Origin: Pseudomonadota bacterium
GTDB lineage: Bacteria; Pseudomonadota; Alphaproteobacteria; Rhizobiales; Xanthobacteraceae
Assembly: GCA_023442085.1 (NCBI GenBank)
Contig: JAEZMT010000416.1
Location: 1-11,280 of the forward strand
Length of the DNA stretch: 11,280 nt
Direction: 5' to 3'
Shown here piece by piece: positions 1 through 7,253 of this stretch (the first letter of the stretch is position 1; each line of letters opens with the position of its first letter). The notes under the pieces were generated by a model. The model saw nothing but the letters and a program-made list of their open reading frames with translations. It searched no databases and had not been told where the DNA came from. The position numbers and the translations under genes were made by a program.

Positions 1-2376
1 GTGCGGGTTCCGCTCTTGAGCGTCCTCCTCGGCCTCGCGCTGATGGCGGGCGTGACCCAGGCGCAGGATGTGACCCTCGATGTGGCCATGGCCGGCGCCC
101 CGGTGGGTGCGGCGGCCGGCCTTTCAGGGGCCATCGTGTCCCTCGTCCTCGCTGTCTTTCTCCTCTGGGCGATGCCGGTCCACTACGCCGCGCGCCTGCT
201 GGTCGAAACGGACGACGGCCTTGCCGACAGGGTGGCCGCGCGCGACGCCGCCGCCGGCCGGCGCGGCGTCTCCGGGCATGACCGGCTGATGGCGGCGATG
301 GTGCGCGAGGTGCCCCGCCTCATCGGCGTGCTGCCCTTCCTCATCTTCGCCATCGGCGCCGGCGCCGCCATCGCCAACCTGCCAACCCTCGCCGACCGCC
401 CGGCCATCGCGGCCGCCCACCACCAGCTCACGGTGCTGATGTGGGCCATGCTGGCGGCGGCGCCGCTCTTCTATCTCTATTGCGTGCTGCGCGGACGGCT
501 GACGCGGGTGGGCGCCCTCGCGGCGTTCGACCGGGTGCTGGGGCGCTGGTTGAAGCCGGTGTTCGGGCTGCTCGGCATCGCCCCCCGGCGGGATGATGCC
601 GATGGGCAGCTTCACGCCACGGGCCGGCTCGTGCTTCTCGTCTACGCGCTGCTGGTGGTGGCGGTGCTGGTGGCGAGCCCGCACTGGCTCGCGGCGCGGC
701 TGCCGCTCGCTTTTGCGGTGCCGCTGATCTTCGGCGGCTGGGTGCCGATCTTCGCCTACCTCTCTTCCGTGGGGCGGCGCTTGCATGTGCCGGTGCTGAC
801 CGGGCTGTTCGTCGCCGGGGCCATCGGCGTCTATGTGTTCGGCGACAATCACGCGGTGCGCACCGTGGTGGCCGACGAGCCGGCGCATCGGCGCACCGGG
901 CTCGTGCAGGCGGTCCATCTGTGGATGCAGGCCAACGGCTGCGCCGAGATGCCCGCCTCGTGCCCGCGCCCCGTCATCATCGCCGCCGCCGGCGGGGCGA
1001 GCCGGGCCGGCTTCTTCACCGCCAGCGTGATCGGCCATTTTCTGGATTACGACCGCCAGAAGCAGGCGTTCGCCTTCACCCGCGCCGACGGCTCCAAGGT
1101 GAGCCGCGCCGCGCGGGACGACGGGCGCTTCACCCCCGCCATCCAGAGCGCGCTCGATGGGAAGGACATCGCCACCCGCCTGTTCGCCATCTCCGGCGTC
1201 TCGGGCGGCGCCTATGGCGCAGCGGTGGTGGCCGCCGCTCTGTCCGGACGCACCGGCAACGCGCCGCCGTGCCCCGCCGAGGCGCCGGCCCACTGGTTCG
1301 GCGGCGCCATCAACGGCTGGCGCGACTGCCTGGAGAGCATGACGGCGGACGACTTCCTCACCTCCACCTTCTTCGGCCTCGCCTTCCACGATCAGGTCCA
1401 GCTCTTCCTGCGCGACCGCGCCGCGCTGCTGGAGGAGGCCTGGGAGGCGAGCTTCGCCCGCCATGCGGGCGCAACGGGCGCGCCGGCCGGCCCCGGCGCC
1501 GCGCGCCGCCTCTCCGAGCCATTCCTCGGCGCCCCGCGCGATCCCGCGCATTGGGTGCCCTATCTGGTGCTCAACGGCACGTCGGTGGAGACCGGCCAGC
1601 GCATCATCACCACCGATCTCCTGCCGACCTACGCGGCGTCGAGCCGCTGTCCGAGCGGCGGCCCCACGGCCGAGTGCCCCATCTTCACCCACGCCATCGA
1701 CTTCCACAGCCTCGTGCGCTCGGACCTCGACGTGCGGCTCTCCACGGCGGCCACCAACTCCGCCCGCTTCCCGGTGATCTCGCCGCCCGGCGCCATCTAC
1801 CAGGTGGACACGGACGTGGTCGACCGCATCGTGGACGGAGGCTATTTCGAGAATTTCGGGGCCGAGAGCGCCCTCGAACTGGCGCAGGCCATCGTGGACG
1901 TGGAGCCGGCGCTCGCGCCGTTCATCCTCGTCATCTCCAACGATCCCCAGAGCGTGCTCACCGAGGAGCGCACCGCCCGCGGCGTGGTGGTGCCGGATGC
2001 CGAGGAGCGCAGCCTGCTGCCCGAGGTCGCCGGCCCGCTGGGCGCCATCGGCGGGGTGCGCGGCGGACGCGGCCGGCTCGCCGTCGCCCACGCCTCGGCC
2101 TGGCTCGACGCCCGCTTCGGCGGGCGCTGCCCGGTGAACCTCGTGCAGATCAAGGTCTGGCCCGAGGACAGCGCCGGCCGCTGCCCCGTGGGCACCGCGA
2201 CGCCGGAGAAGATTCGCCAGGTCTCCATGAGCTGGTGGCTCTCCAAGCCCGTGCAGATGAACCTGCACGAGCAGCTGGAGCCCACCCCCGACCGCTGCAA
2301 CAACCGCGCGGCGGTGAGCGAGGTGTGGTCGGCCTTCGCCACGCGCTCCGACGTCTGCACCGGCCCGCGGCCCTGA
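1..2376 (+). CDS. Membrane-anchored patatin-like phospholipase/lipase (start at window edge)
   Basis: This is probably an inner-membrane lipid acyl hydrolase. The patatin catalytic signatures are in order: a glycine-rich oxyanion-type loop GGASRAG at residues 331-337, the nucleophile elbow G-V-S-G-G with Ser401, and the catalytic-dyad motif D-G-G with Asp612. Before them lie a signal-like hydrophobic start (about 1-21) and around six hydrophobic segments (about 42-60, 106-126, 143-163, 209-226, 233-256, 262-280). The hydrolase domain (about 320-760) therefore follows a multi-pass membrane region. At 791 residues it is much longer than a minimal patatin domain. The GTG at base 1 gives a plausible signal-peptide start, but the upstream DNA is not visible, so no ribosome binding site can be checked and the gene may begin earlier. 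Substrate and membrane sidedness are unknown. The next gene, a lipid methyltransferase, lies 174 bases downstream on the same strand. The patatin fold assignment is fairly sure; the biological role is inference. Confidence 0.8.
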   Translation: MRVPLLSVLLGLALMAGVTQAQDVTLDVAMAGAPVGAAAGLSGAIVSLVLAVFLLWAMPVHYAARLLVETDDGLADRVAARDAAAGRRGVSGHDRLMAAMVREVPRLIGVLPFLIFAIGAGAAIANLPTLADRPAIAAAHHQLTVLMWAMLAAAPLFYLYCVLRGRLTRVGALAAFDRVLGRWLKPVFGLLGIAPRRDDADGQLHATGRLVLLVYALLVVAVLVASPHWLAARLPLAFAVPLIFGGWVPIFAYLSSVGRRLHVPVLTGLFVAGAIGVYVFGDNHAVRTVVADEPAHRRTGLVQAVHLWMQANGCAEMPASCPRPVIIAAAGGASRAGFFTASVIGHFLDYDRQKQAFAFTRADGSKVSRAARDDGRFTPAIQSALDGKDIATRLFAISGVSGGAYGAAVVAAALSGRTGNAPPCPAEAPAHWFGGAINGWRDCLESMTADDFLTSTFFGLAFHDQVQLFLRDRAALLEEAWEASFARHAGATGAPAGPGAARRLSEPFLGAPRDPAHWVPYLVLNGTSVETGQRIITTDLLPTYAASSRCPSGGPTAECPIFTHAIDFHSLVRSDLDVRLSTAATNSARFPVISPPGAIYQVDTDVVDRIVDGGYFENFGAESALELAQAIVDVEPALAPFILVISNDPQSVLTEERTARGVVVPDAEERSLLPEVAGPLGAIGGVRGGRGRLAVAHASAWLDARFGGRCPVNLVQIKVWPEDSAGRCPVGTATPEKIRQVSMSWWLSKPVQMNLHEQLEPTPDRCNNRAAVSEVWSAFATRSDVCTGPRP

Positions 2377-2411
2377 TCTTCCGAGCATGAGTCAAATCGT
2401 CGCGTGCCGTA

Positions 2412-2440
2412 TTGCGGTGCGGCACGGTTGGTGTTTTCAT
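2412..2440 (+). promoter_or_regulatory. Possible sigma70-type promoter for the CFA synthase gene
   Basis: TTGCGG (2412-2417) and TTTCAT (2435-2440) are separated by exactly 17 bases, in an unusually AT-containing pocket of this GC-rich gap between the lipase stop and the CFA synthase start. This would give a leader of roughly 100 bases. The -10 box matches the consensus at only four of six positions. The call is by eye and weak. Confidence 0.25.
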
Positions 2441-2550
2441 TTCGAGGTTGCGGCGCTTCAGGCCGGGAACTTCGGGTCGCAGGGGGCGGGCCGGATCGTC
2501 TTTGGCCGGGAAGCGGGAAAGGACCGAGCGGGCGAGCGCGGAGGCGGCCG

Positions 2551-3825
2551 ATGGACCGGTTGCTGGAGACACTGCTTCGACGCGTCATCGTGGATGGCGC
2601 GCTGAAGGTCACGACGGCCACGGGCCGGAGCTTCACCGTCAACGCCCCACCGCGAGACGGCCCGCCCCAGACGCCCCTTGCGGTGCGCTTCACCACCCGG
2701 GAAGCCGAGCGCGGCATCGTCCTCGACCCCGAGCTGAAGCTGGGCGAGGCCTATATGGACGGCGAGCTGGTGATGGAGGCGGGCGACATCGCCGATCTCC
2801 TCGCCCTGCTCATGTCGCAGCCGGCCTCCTTCAATCCGAGCGTGCCGGCCAAGGCGTTCCACATGCTGCGGCGGATCGGGCGGCGCATCGCCCAGTTCAA
2901 TCCGCCCGAGCGGTCGCGGGCCAACGTGGCCCACCATTACGACATCGACGGCCGGCTCTATTCCCTCTTCCTCGATCACGACCGGCAATACAGCTGCGCC
3001 TATTTCGAGCATGAGGGCCAGAGCCTCGACGACGCCCAGCTCGCCAAGAAGCGCCATGTGGCGGCAAAGCTCGTGCTGGACCGGCCGGGGCTCAGGGTGC
3101 TCGACATCGGCTCCGGCTGGGGCGGGCTCGCGCTCTATCTGGCGGAGATGGCAGGGGCTGAGGTCTCCGGCGTCACGCTCTCGCAGGAGCAACTGGCCCT
3201 CGCCACCGCCCGCGCCGGGGAGCGGGGGCTGGCGGAGCACGTGTCCTTCGCCTTGCGGGACTACCGGGACGTGGAGGGGCCGTTCGACCGCATCGTCTCC
3301 GTGGGCATGTTCGAGCATGTGGGCGTGGACCATTACGGCGCCTTCTTCCGCAAGGCGCGGAGCCTCTTGAAGGAGGACGGGGTGATGCTGCTGCACGCCA
3401 TCGGCCGGTCCGATCCGCCGGGCGTCACCAATCCGTTCATCGCCAAATATATCTTCCCCGGCGGCTACATCCCGGCCTTGTCGGAAGTGACGCCGCACAT
3501 CGAGAGGAGCGGGCTCTTCGTCACCGACATCGAGCTGCTGCGCCTGCACTACGCGCAGACGCTGAAGGCGTGGCGCCAGCGCTTCCTCGCCCGCCGGGAC
3601 GAGGCAGCGCGGCTCACCGACGAGCGGTTCTGCCGCATGTGGGACTTCTACCTCGCCGCCAGCGAGATGGGCTTCCGCCACCAGGGCCTGAACGTGTTCC
3701 AGATCCAGCTCGCCCGCCGGCAGGATGCGGTGCCGCTGACACGGGGCTACATCGCCGACGCCGAAGCACGGCTGCGGCAGGCGGAAGCCGCCCGCGCAGC
3801 GCCGTTGCGGCTGGCGGGAGAGTAG
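2551..3825 (+). CDS. cfa: Cyclopropane-fatty-acyl-phospholipid synthase family methyltransferase
   Basis: It is expected to transfer a methylene group from S-adenosylmethionine to the double bond of unsaturated acyl chains in membrane phospholipids, at the cytosolic membrane face. The protein has 424 residues. An N-terminal lipid-binding-type region (about 1-115) precedes a class I methyltransferase core with the SAM loop VLDIGSGWGG at 183-192. Residues matching the E. coli Cfa active site are all present: Cys149 in YSCAYFE, Glu255 in GMFEHVG, His282 and Ile284 in LHAIG, and Tyr334 in HYAQTL. The start at ATG 2551 is preferred over an in-frame ATG at 2404 because GGAGG sits six bases before it and family homology begins at MDRLLETLL. 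The extra 49 codons look like leader sequence. It converges on the transporter gene at 5574-4120 (-). Related enzymes in the family can make other modified fatty acids, so the exact product is not proven. Confidence 0.93.
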   Translation: MDRLLETLLRRVIVDGALKVTTATGRSFTVNAPPRDGPPQTPLAVRFTTREAERGIVLDPELKLGEAYMDGELVMEAGDIADLLALLMSQPASFNPSVPAKAFHMLRRIGRRIAQFNPPERSRANVAHHYDIDGRLYSLFLDHDRQYSCAYFEHEGQSLDDAQLAKKRHVAAKLVLDRPGLRVLDIGSGWGGLALYLAEMAGAEVSGVTLSQEQLALATARAGERGLAEHVSFALRDYRDVEGPFDRIVSVGMFEHVGVDHYGAFFRKARSLLKEDGVMLLHAIGRSDPPGVTNPFIAKYIFPGGYIPALSEVTPHIERSGLFVTDIELLRLHYAQTLKAWRQRFLARRDEAARLTDERFCRMWDFYLAASEMGFRHQGLNVFQIQLARRQDAVPLTRGYIADAEARLRQAEAARAAPLRLAGE

Positions 3826-3927
3826 GGAGGCTGTGACGGGTGCCGGCCCGTTCCCCGGACCAGCGACGGCGAAAGCCGGAGCGCCGAGCCGGGGGCCAGC
3901 GCAACACCCCCCCGCGTTGTGACGGTG

Positions 3928-3970
3928 CCCCCCCTCTCCGCTTGCGAGAGAGGGGCCGGGGGTGAGGGGG
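3928..3970 (+). repeat. REP-like hairpin element A (family 1), forward copy
   Basis: CCCCTCTC (3931-3938) pairs perfectly with GAGAGGGG (3948-3955) around a loop containing CGCTTGCGA. A G-rich tail follows (GGGGGTGAGGGGG). An inverted relative lies at 4004-4044. The pair sits between two convergent genes. The position suggests a bidirectional terminator or mRNA 3'-end stabiliser. There is no clear T-run, so intrinsic termination is inference. Confidence 0.7.
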
Positions 3971-4003
3971 CAGCGCCGGAACCCCGGCGACGGGCCAATG
4001 TCG

Positions 4004-4044
4004 CCCCACCTCTCACCCCAACCCTCTCCCGCAAGGGGAGAGGG
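4004..4044 (-). repeat. REP-like hairpin element B (family 1), inverted copy
   Basis: CCCTCTCCC (4022-4030) pairs with GGGAGAGGG (4036-4044) around the five-base loop GCAAG. Read on the minus strand, the hairpin is followed by TTGGGGTGAGAGG, which parallels the G-rich tail of element A. The two copies face each other across about 33 bases, an arrangement like BIME-style pairs of repetitive extragenic palindromes. Similar G-rich palindromes are scattered between genes in many proteobacteria. Confidence 0.7.
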
Positions 4045-4119
4045 AGCACGGCCGGTGCCTTTGGCCAACGCTGTATGACGTCCGGAGCACGACGGCCGTT
4101 CGGCCCGCGCCCCCACCCC

Positions 4120-5574
4120 TCAGACGAAATACAGCCAGGTGATCAGCGCGAAGGGCGGCAGCAGGAAGGTGAAGGACCACGCCATGTAGCCGAAGAAGCT
4201 CGGCATCTTCACTCCGCGATGGCGGGCGATGGAAAGCACCATGAAGTTCGGCGCGTTGCCGATGTAGGTGATGGCGCCCATGAACACCGCGCCCGCGGAG
4301 ATGGCCTCCAGCGTCACCGCCAGCGGCCCCATCAGCTGGTGGGGATCGCCGCCGGCGAGGTTGAAGAACACGAGATAGGTCGGCGCGTTGTCGAGGAAGG
4401 CGGAGAGCGCGCCCGTCAGCCAGAAGTACCAGACGTTGACCGGCTGGCCGTCCGGCCCCGTGACGAGATCGACCAGCGGGGATAGCGCGCCGCTGCTGCC
4501 CGCCTTCAGGATGGCGATCACCGGGATGATGGTGAGGAAGATGGCGGCGAAGAGCTTCGCCACCTCGCGGATGGGCTCCCAGTCGAAGCCGTTGCGCTCG
4601 CGCACGATCGCCGGGGTGATGGCGAGCGAGATCAACGCGAAGACGATGAGCAGCACGTCGCGCACCACCCACTGCAGCTCCACATGGGTGCCGTAGACGT
4701 TGAAATTGATGCCCGGCTTCCACAGCGCCGAGATGAGGATGGCGCCGATGATGCCGCCGAGCAGCGGGATGTTCTGCGCGCCGCGCAGGCCGAGGCTGTC
4801 GGTGGTCGGCGTCGGGTCCGGCGGGTGACGGATGATCTCGTCCTCGCGCGAATAGAAGAAGCGGTCGAGGAGGTAGAACACGACGAGAAGGATGCCCGCC
4901 ACCACCATCGTGTCGTGGAAGAGGTGGGTGGTGGTCCAGAAGAAGTTCACGCCCTTCAGGAAGCCGAGGAACAGGGGCGGGTCGCCGAGCGGGGTCAGCG
5001 AGCCGCCGATGTTCGACACCAGGAAAATGAAGAACACCACCGTATGCACATTGTGCCGGCGGTTGTCATTGGCGCGCAGCAGCGGGCGGATCAGCACCAT
5101 GGAGGCGCCCGTGGTGCCGATGAGGCTGGCGATCACCGTGCCGATGGCAAGGATCACCGTGTTCACCAGGGGCGTGCCCTTGAGATTGCCCGTCACGAGA
5201 ATGCCGCCGGACACGGTGAACAAGGCGAACAGCAGGATGATGAAGGGGATGTATTCGAGGAGAGCCGTGTGCACCACCTCATGCGCGGTCGCCGAGGGGC
5301 CGTAGGTGAGCGAGAACGGCACCGCGAAGGCCAGCGCCCAGAACAGCGCCACCTTGCCGTAATGGTGGTGCCAGAAGTGCGGGGCAAGCAGCGGGAAAAG
5401 CGCGATCGACAGCAGCATGCCGGCGAAGGGTATGCCCCAGAGCAGGGGGAGCGTGGCGCCGTTGAGATTGGGCGCACCGTCCGCCGCCAGTGCCGGCGCG
5501 GCCGAGAGGGTGGTCAGGAGGAGTGTTGCTGCAACGCCCGAAGCGACCCTCAACCCGCGACCCGGCGCCGTCAT
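4120..5574 (-). CDS. Ion-transporter-superfamily membrane protein, putative Na+/H+ antiporter (NhaD/CitMHS-like)
   Basis: This is a 484-residue polytopic inner-membrane protein resembling the sodium:proton antiporter and citrate-transporter group of the ion transporter superfamily. A signal-like N-terminus (residues 1-31, ending APALA-AD) is followed by about ten or more hydrophobic segments. The conserved re-entrant-type motifs are GTTGAS at 153-158, SNIGGSLTPLGDPP at 187-200, LDNAPTY at 394-400 and YIGNAPN at 437-443. The repeated N-[IA]-x-G/P pattern in both halves fits the inverted-repeat fold of this superfamily. The start is placed at 5574 because GGAGGG lies five bases upstream of that ATG and a signal peptide follows it; the ATG at 5625 would add 17 unlikely residues. 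The gene stands alone, divergent from holC and convergent with the CFA synthase. Exchange of sodium for protons is the usual annotation, but the substrate cannot be read from sequence, and a carboxylate substrate is the main alternative. Confidence 0.82.
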   Translation of the reverse strand: MTAPGRGLRVASGVAATLLLTTLSAAPALAADGAPNLNGATLPLLWGIPFAGMLLSIALFPLLAPHFWHHHYGKVALFWALAFAVPFSLTYGPSATAHEVVHTALLEYIPFIILLFALFTVSGGILVTGNLKGTPLVNTVILAIGTVIASLIGTTGASMVLIRPLLRANDNRRHNVHTVVFFIFLVSNIGGSLTPLGDPPLFLGFLKGVNFFWTTTHLFHDTMVVAGILLVVFYLLDRFFYSREDEIIRHPPDPTPTTDSLGLRGAQNIPLLGGIIGAILISALWKPGINFNVYGTHVELQWVVRDVLLIVFALISLAITPAIVRERNGFDWEPIREVAKLFAAIFLTIIPVIAILKAGSSGALSPLVDLVTGPDGQPVNVWYFWLTGALSAFLDNAPTYLVFFNLAGGDPHQLMGPLAVTLEAISAGAVFMGAITYIGNAPNFMVLSIARHRGVKMPSFFGYMAWSFTFLLPPFALITWLYFV

Positions 5575-5695
5575 CGCCACCCTCCAGTTTGATCCCTGCG
5601 GTTTTGATGGACGAAGGGCCGGCATGTGGCAAGGCCAAACCAGCCGCGACGGCGGTCGGGGGCGGTTCGCGGCGCGTCGTGATAAGCTCGGCCCG

Positions 5696-6148
5696 ATGAC
5701 CGAGATCCTCTTCTATCACCTTGAGCGCCGCCCGCTGGAGCAGGTGCTGCCGATGCTGCTGGAGAAGTCGCTGGAGCGCGGCTGGCGGTGCGTGGTGCAG
5801 TGCGGCTCGGCGGAGCGGCGGGACGCGCTCGATTCCCACCTGTGGACCTACAGCGAAGCCTCCTTCCTGCCCCATGGCACGGAGGCCCAGCCCTCGCCCG
5901 AGCGCCAGCCGGTGCTCATCGCCACCACCGAGGCGAACCCCAACGGCGCACAGGTGCGCTTCCTGGTGGATGCGGTGCCGCTGGCCGATGCCACGCCCTA
6001 TGCGCGGGTGGTCCACCTGTTCGACGGGCGCGACGACGAGCAGGTCGCCAAGGCGCGCGAGCGCTGGCGCGAGGCCAAGGCGGCGCCCGGCAACGAACTC
6101 ACCTACTGGCAGCAGGACGAGAACGGGCGCTGGGTGCGGAAGGCGTGA
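5696..6148 (+). CDS. holC: DNA polymerase III subunit chi
   Basis: The chi subunit belongs to the clamp-loader assembly of the replicative polymerase. In E. coli it links the psi subunit to single-stranded DNA-binding protein at the fork. This 150-residue soluble protein shows the family pattern: an FYHLERRPLEQVLPMLLEKS helix start (6-25), LWTYSEASFLPHG (49-61), FDGRDDEQVAKARERW (109-124) and a C-terminal YWQQDENGRW (137-146). Length is typical for alphaproteobacterial chi. No strong Shine-Dalgarno sequence precedes ATG 5696; the leader reads GTGATAAGCTCGGCCCG. Either the ribosome site is weak or transcription starts very close to the start codon. It is divergent from the antiporter gene with 121 bases between them. 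No psi gene or leucyl aminopeptidase gene, the frequent neighbour of holC in other bacteria, is visible here. Confidence 0.92.
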   Translation: MTEILFYHLERRPLEQVLPMLLEKSLERGWRCVVQCGSAERRDALDSHLWTYSEASFLPHGTEAQPSPERQPVLIATTEANPNGAQVRFLVDAVPLADATPYARVVHLFDGRDDEQVAKARERWREAKAAPGNELTYWQQDENGRWVRKA

Positions 6149-6173
6149 GGGTCCACGCCCCCTTTTCCCGAGG

Positions 6174-6203
6174 CCGACATCGCCCGGCTTGTCCGGGCGA
6201 TCC
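6174..6203 (+). repeat. Hairpin element family 2, copy 1 (forward)
   Basis: This is a perfect nine-base stem, ATCGCCCGG (6179-6187) with CCGGGCGAT (6193-6201), around the loop CTTGT. The stem is preceded by CCGAC. It lies 25 bases after the holC stop codon and faces an inverted copy at 6256-6285. It is alignable without gaps over 30 bases with the elements at 8516-8545 and 8594-8623. It probably forms the 3' end of the holC transcript. Confidence 0.72.
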
Positions 6204-6255
6204 ATCGCGGGTGCGATCGGGCTCTTAAAAAGCGAGCGCCGACAAAGCGATACGT

Positions 6256-6285
6256 CGATCCCCCGGACGCGCCGGGGGATGACGG
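6256..6285 (-). repeat. Hairpin element family 2, copy 2 (inverted)
   Basis: This is a perfect nine-base stem, ATCCCCCGG (6258-6266) with CCGGGGGAT (6272-6280), around ACGCG. On the minus strand the unit starts CCGTC, like the other members. It sits 14 bases beyond the stop of the minus-strand YqjE-like gene, where it could end that operon's message. Confidence 0.72.
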
Positions 6286-6299
6286 CGCCCGAGAGTTTC

Positions 6300-6749
6300 C
6301 TATGCCCGCGGCCGGCGGCGAAACACCCGTGACAGCAGTGTCAGCGCCGGCAGCACGAGGCCCGGCACGGCGGCGAGGGAGGCGTAGGAGGCGACGTTGG
6401 CCTGGGTGGCGCGCAGGTCCGCGGCCACCGCGTCCAGGGCCGACTGGCTCACCTGATTGGCCAGCGCCAATTCGCGCGAGGGCTTCAGCGAGGCGCCGAC
6501 GATGGCGACGATGAGGGCGAGCAGCAGCCCGCCGCCGCCCACCGTCACGGCCGCCCAGATGGGCCCCATGGATTGCTCAAGGGCCAGGAACAGCGCCACG
6601 CCCAGCATCACCACGCCGAAGCTCGCCACCAGGGCGGCAAAGGCAAAGAGGCCCGTGCGCGCCGCGATGTGGCGCAGGTGGATTTCGGCGATGATCGTGT
6701 TGGTGCGCAGCAGAATCTTCAGATTCCGCGAAAGCTGGTCGAAATTCAT
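6300..6749 (-). CDS. YqjE-like phage-holin-superfamily small membrane protein
   Basis: This 149-residue inner-membrane protein resembles the YqjE/Phage_holin_3_6 group. An amphipathic N-terminus (MNFDQLSRNLKILLRTNTII) leads into two strongly hydrophobic helices at about 36-58 and 62-86. A helical cytosolic stretch (about 88-122) follows, then a possible third hydrophobic segment (125-142) and a basic tail RRRPRA. Despite the family name, nothing nearby suggests a prophage or lysis cassette. The E. coli relative lies in the yqjD-yqjE-yqjK cluster, where YqjD is a ribosome-associated membrane protein. The start at 6749 has AGGAAGGG upstream with about seven bases of spacing, and it overlaps the TGA of the preceding gene by four bases (ATGA), implying translational coupling. 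The exact function is unknown. Confidence 0.75.
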   Translation of the reverse strand: MNFDQLSRNLKILLRTNTIIAEIHLRHIAARTGLFAFAALVASFGVVMLGVALFLALEQSMGPIWAAVTVGGGGLLLALIVAIVGASLKPSRELALANQVSQSALDAVAADLRATQANVASYASLAAVPGLVLPALTLLSRVFRRRPRA

Positions 6750-6997
6750 CCCGCGTCCCTTCCTCTGCGCACCCACCGGACCGGCCGGAGCAGCGAGCCT
6801 GCCATCGTGCCGGCCACGAAGGCCACCGCTATCCACGCCAGCGGGCTCATCCGCACGGTCCGCCGCGCCTTGGCGCTCCCGGCGGCGGCGACCGCCTCGG
6901 GTCCGCTGGGCGGATCCTTCGACATGGCCGCCCTGAGAGCCACCCCCGCCAGCTCGCTCTGGAGCCCGACCAGCTCGGATTCCCGTTCGTCGCCCAT
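6746..6997 (-). CDS. Small single-pass membrane protein, possibly YqjD/ElaB (DUF883)-like
   Basis: This 83-residue protein has a hydrophilic N-terminal half (1-49) rich in acidic residues and alanine. A single transmembrane helix SPLAWIAVAFVAGTMAGSLL (51-70) follows, then a short basic tail (RPVRWVRRGRDAG). That shape, a soluble helix ahead of a glycine-containing C-terminal anchor, matches the ElaB/YqjD (DUF883) proteins that tether stationary-phase ribosomes to the membrane in E. coli. The similarity is one of architecture and of partnership with the YqjE-like gene, not a diagnostic motif. The start at 6997 is supported by GGGAGG four bases upstream. Longer in-frame readings reaching 7282 run backwards through the upstream region of the neighbouring gene and are rejected. 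A TTGACA box on the minus strand (7057-7052) could be a -35 element, but its -10 partner is poor. Confidence 0.68.
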   Translation of the reverse strand: MGDERESELVGLQSELAGVALRAAMSKDPPSGPEAVAAAGSAKARRTVRMSPLAWIAVAFVAGTMAGSLLRPVRWVRRGRDAG

Positions 6998-7160
6998 GCC
7001 GCCTCCCGGATCGTCTCCGGGCGCCTGAGAGGGAAGCACCGCGCCCCGTCCTGTCAAGCCGCCCTGCGCAAGCAACAACTGCCGGACCGTGCGATTGATC
7101 CGCACCGAACCGACATCGCGCGCTTCAAGGCGGTGGAAAGCGGCTTTCTTGTCGAAAGAA

Positions 7161-7210
7161 GGCCATTCACCGATCAAGTTGTTCAACTTGGGCGGATCGC
7201 GCTCTAGCAT
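7161..7210 (+). repeat. Palindromic upstream element, copy 1
   Basis: A 50-base element with the perfect palindrome CAAGTTG-TT-CAACTTG at 7175-7190, followed by a conserved tail ending GCGCTCTAGC. It aligns with 10260-10310 with about eight mismatches and one gap, on the same strand. It ends 43 bases before the isomerase start codon. TTGTTC (7179-7184) and CTCTAG (7202-7207) are 17 bases apart, so it may be a promoter overlapped by a dimeric-repressor or activator site. Function is inferred only from position and symmetry. Confidence 0.6.
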
Positions 7211-7253
7211 CCCCCTCCCGCCCAAGGACGATCCCTCAAGAGGCCTGCCCCCA

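Noticed and set aside
124..2388. Minus-strand open frame of 754 codons opposite the lipase gene
   Set aside because: A GC-bias shadow. It is rich in His, Arg, Gly and Ala without any domain, while the plus-strand frame has a signal peptide, membrane helices and a complete patatin motif set.
921..2390. Plus-strand open frame of 489 codons inside the lipase gene
   Set aside because: An Arg/Pro/His-rich out-of-frame product, typical of high-GC shadow frames.
2404..2550. N-terminal extension of the CFA synthase to ATG 2404
   Set aside because: There is no ribosome binding site at 2404, a good one at 2540-2544, and the extra residues are not like the family.
2458..4116. Minus-strand open frame of 552 codons opposite the CFA synthase
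   Set aside because: The opposite frame encodes a complete enzyme with all active-site residues. This one has no recognisable domain and runs through the hairpin repeats.
3919..4485. Plus-strand open frame of 188 codons at the convergent junction
   Set aside because: It begins within the hairpin element and continues antisense to the transporter gene; composition is that of a shadow frame.
4684..5592. Plus-strand open frame of 302 codons opposite the transporter
   Set aside because: Glu/Arg/His-rich antisense shadow of a membrane protein gene.
6300..6749. A prophage lysis cassette, because of the holin-family similarity
   Set aside because: No endolysin, spanin, tail or integrase genes are nearby. 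The partner gene and family point to YqjE-type housekeeping proteins.
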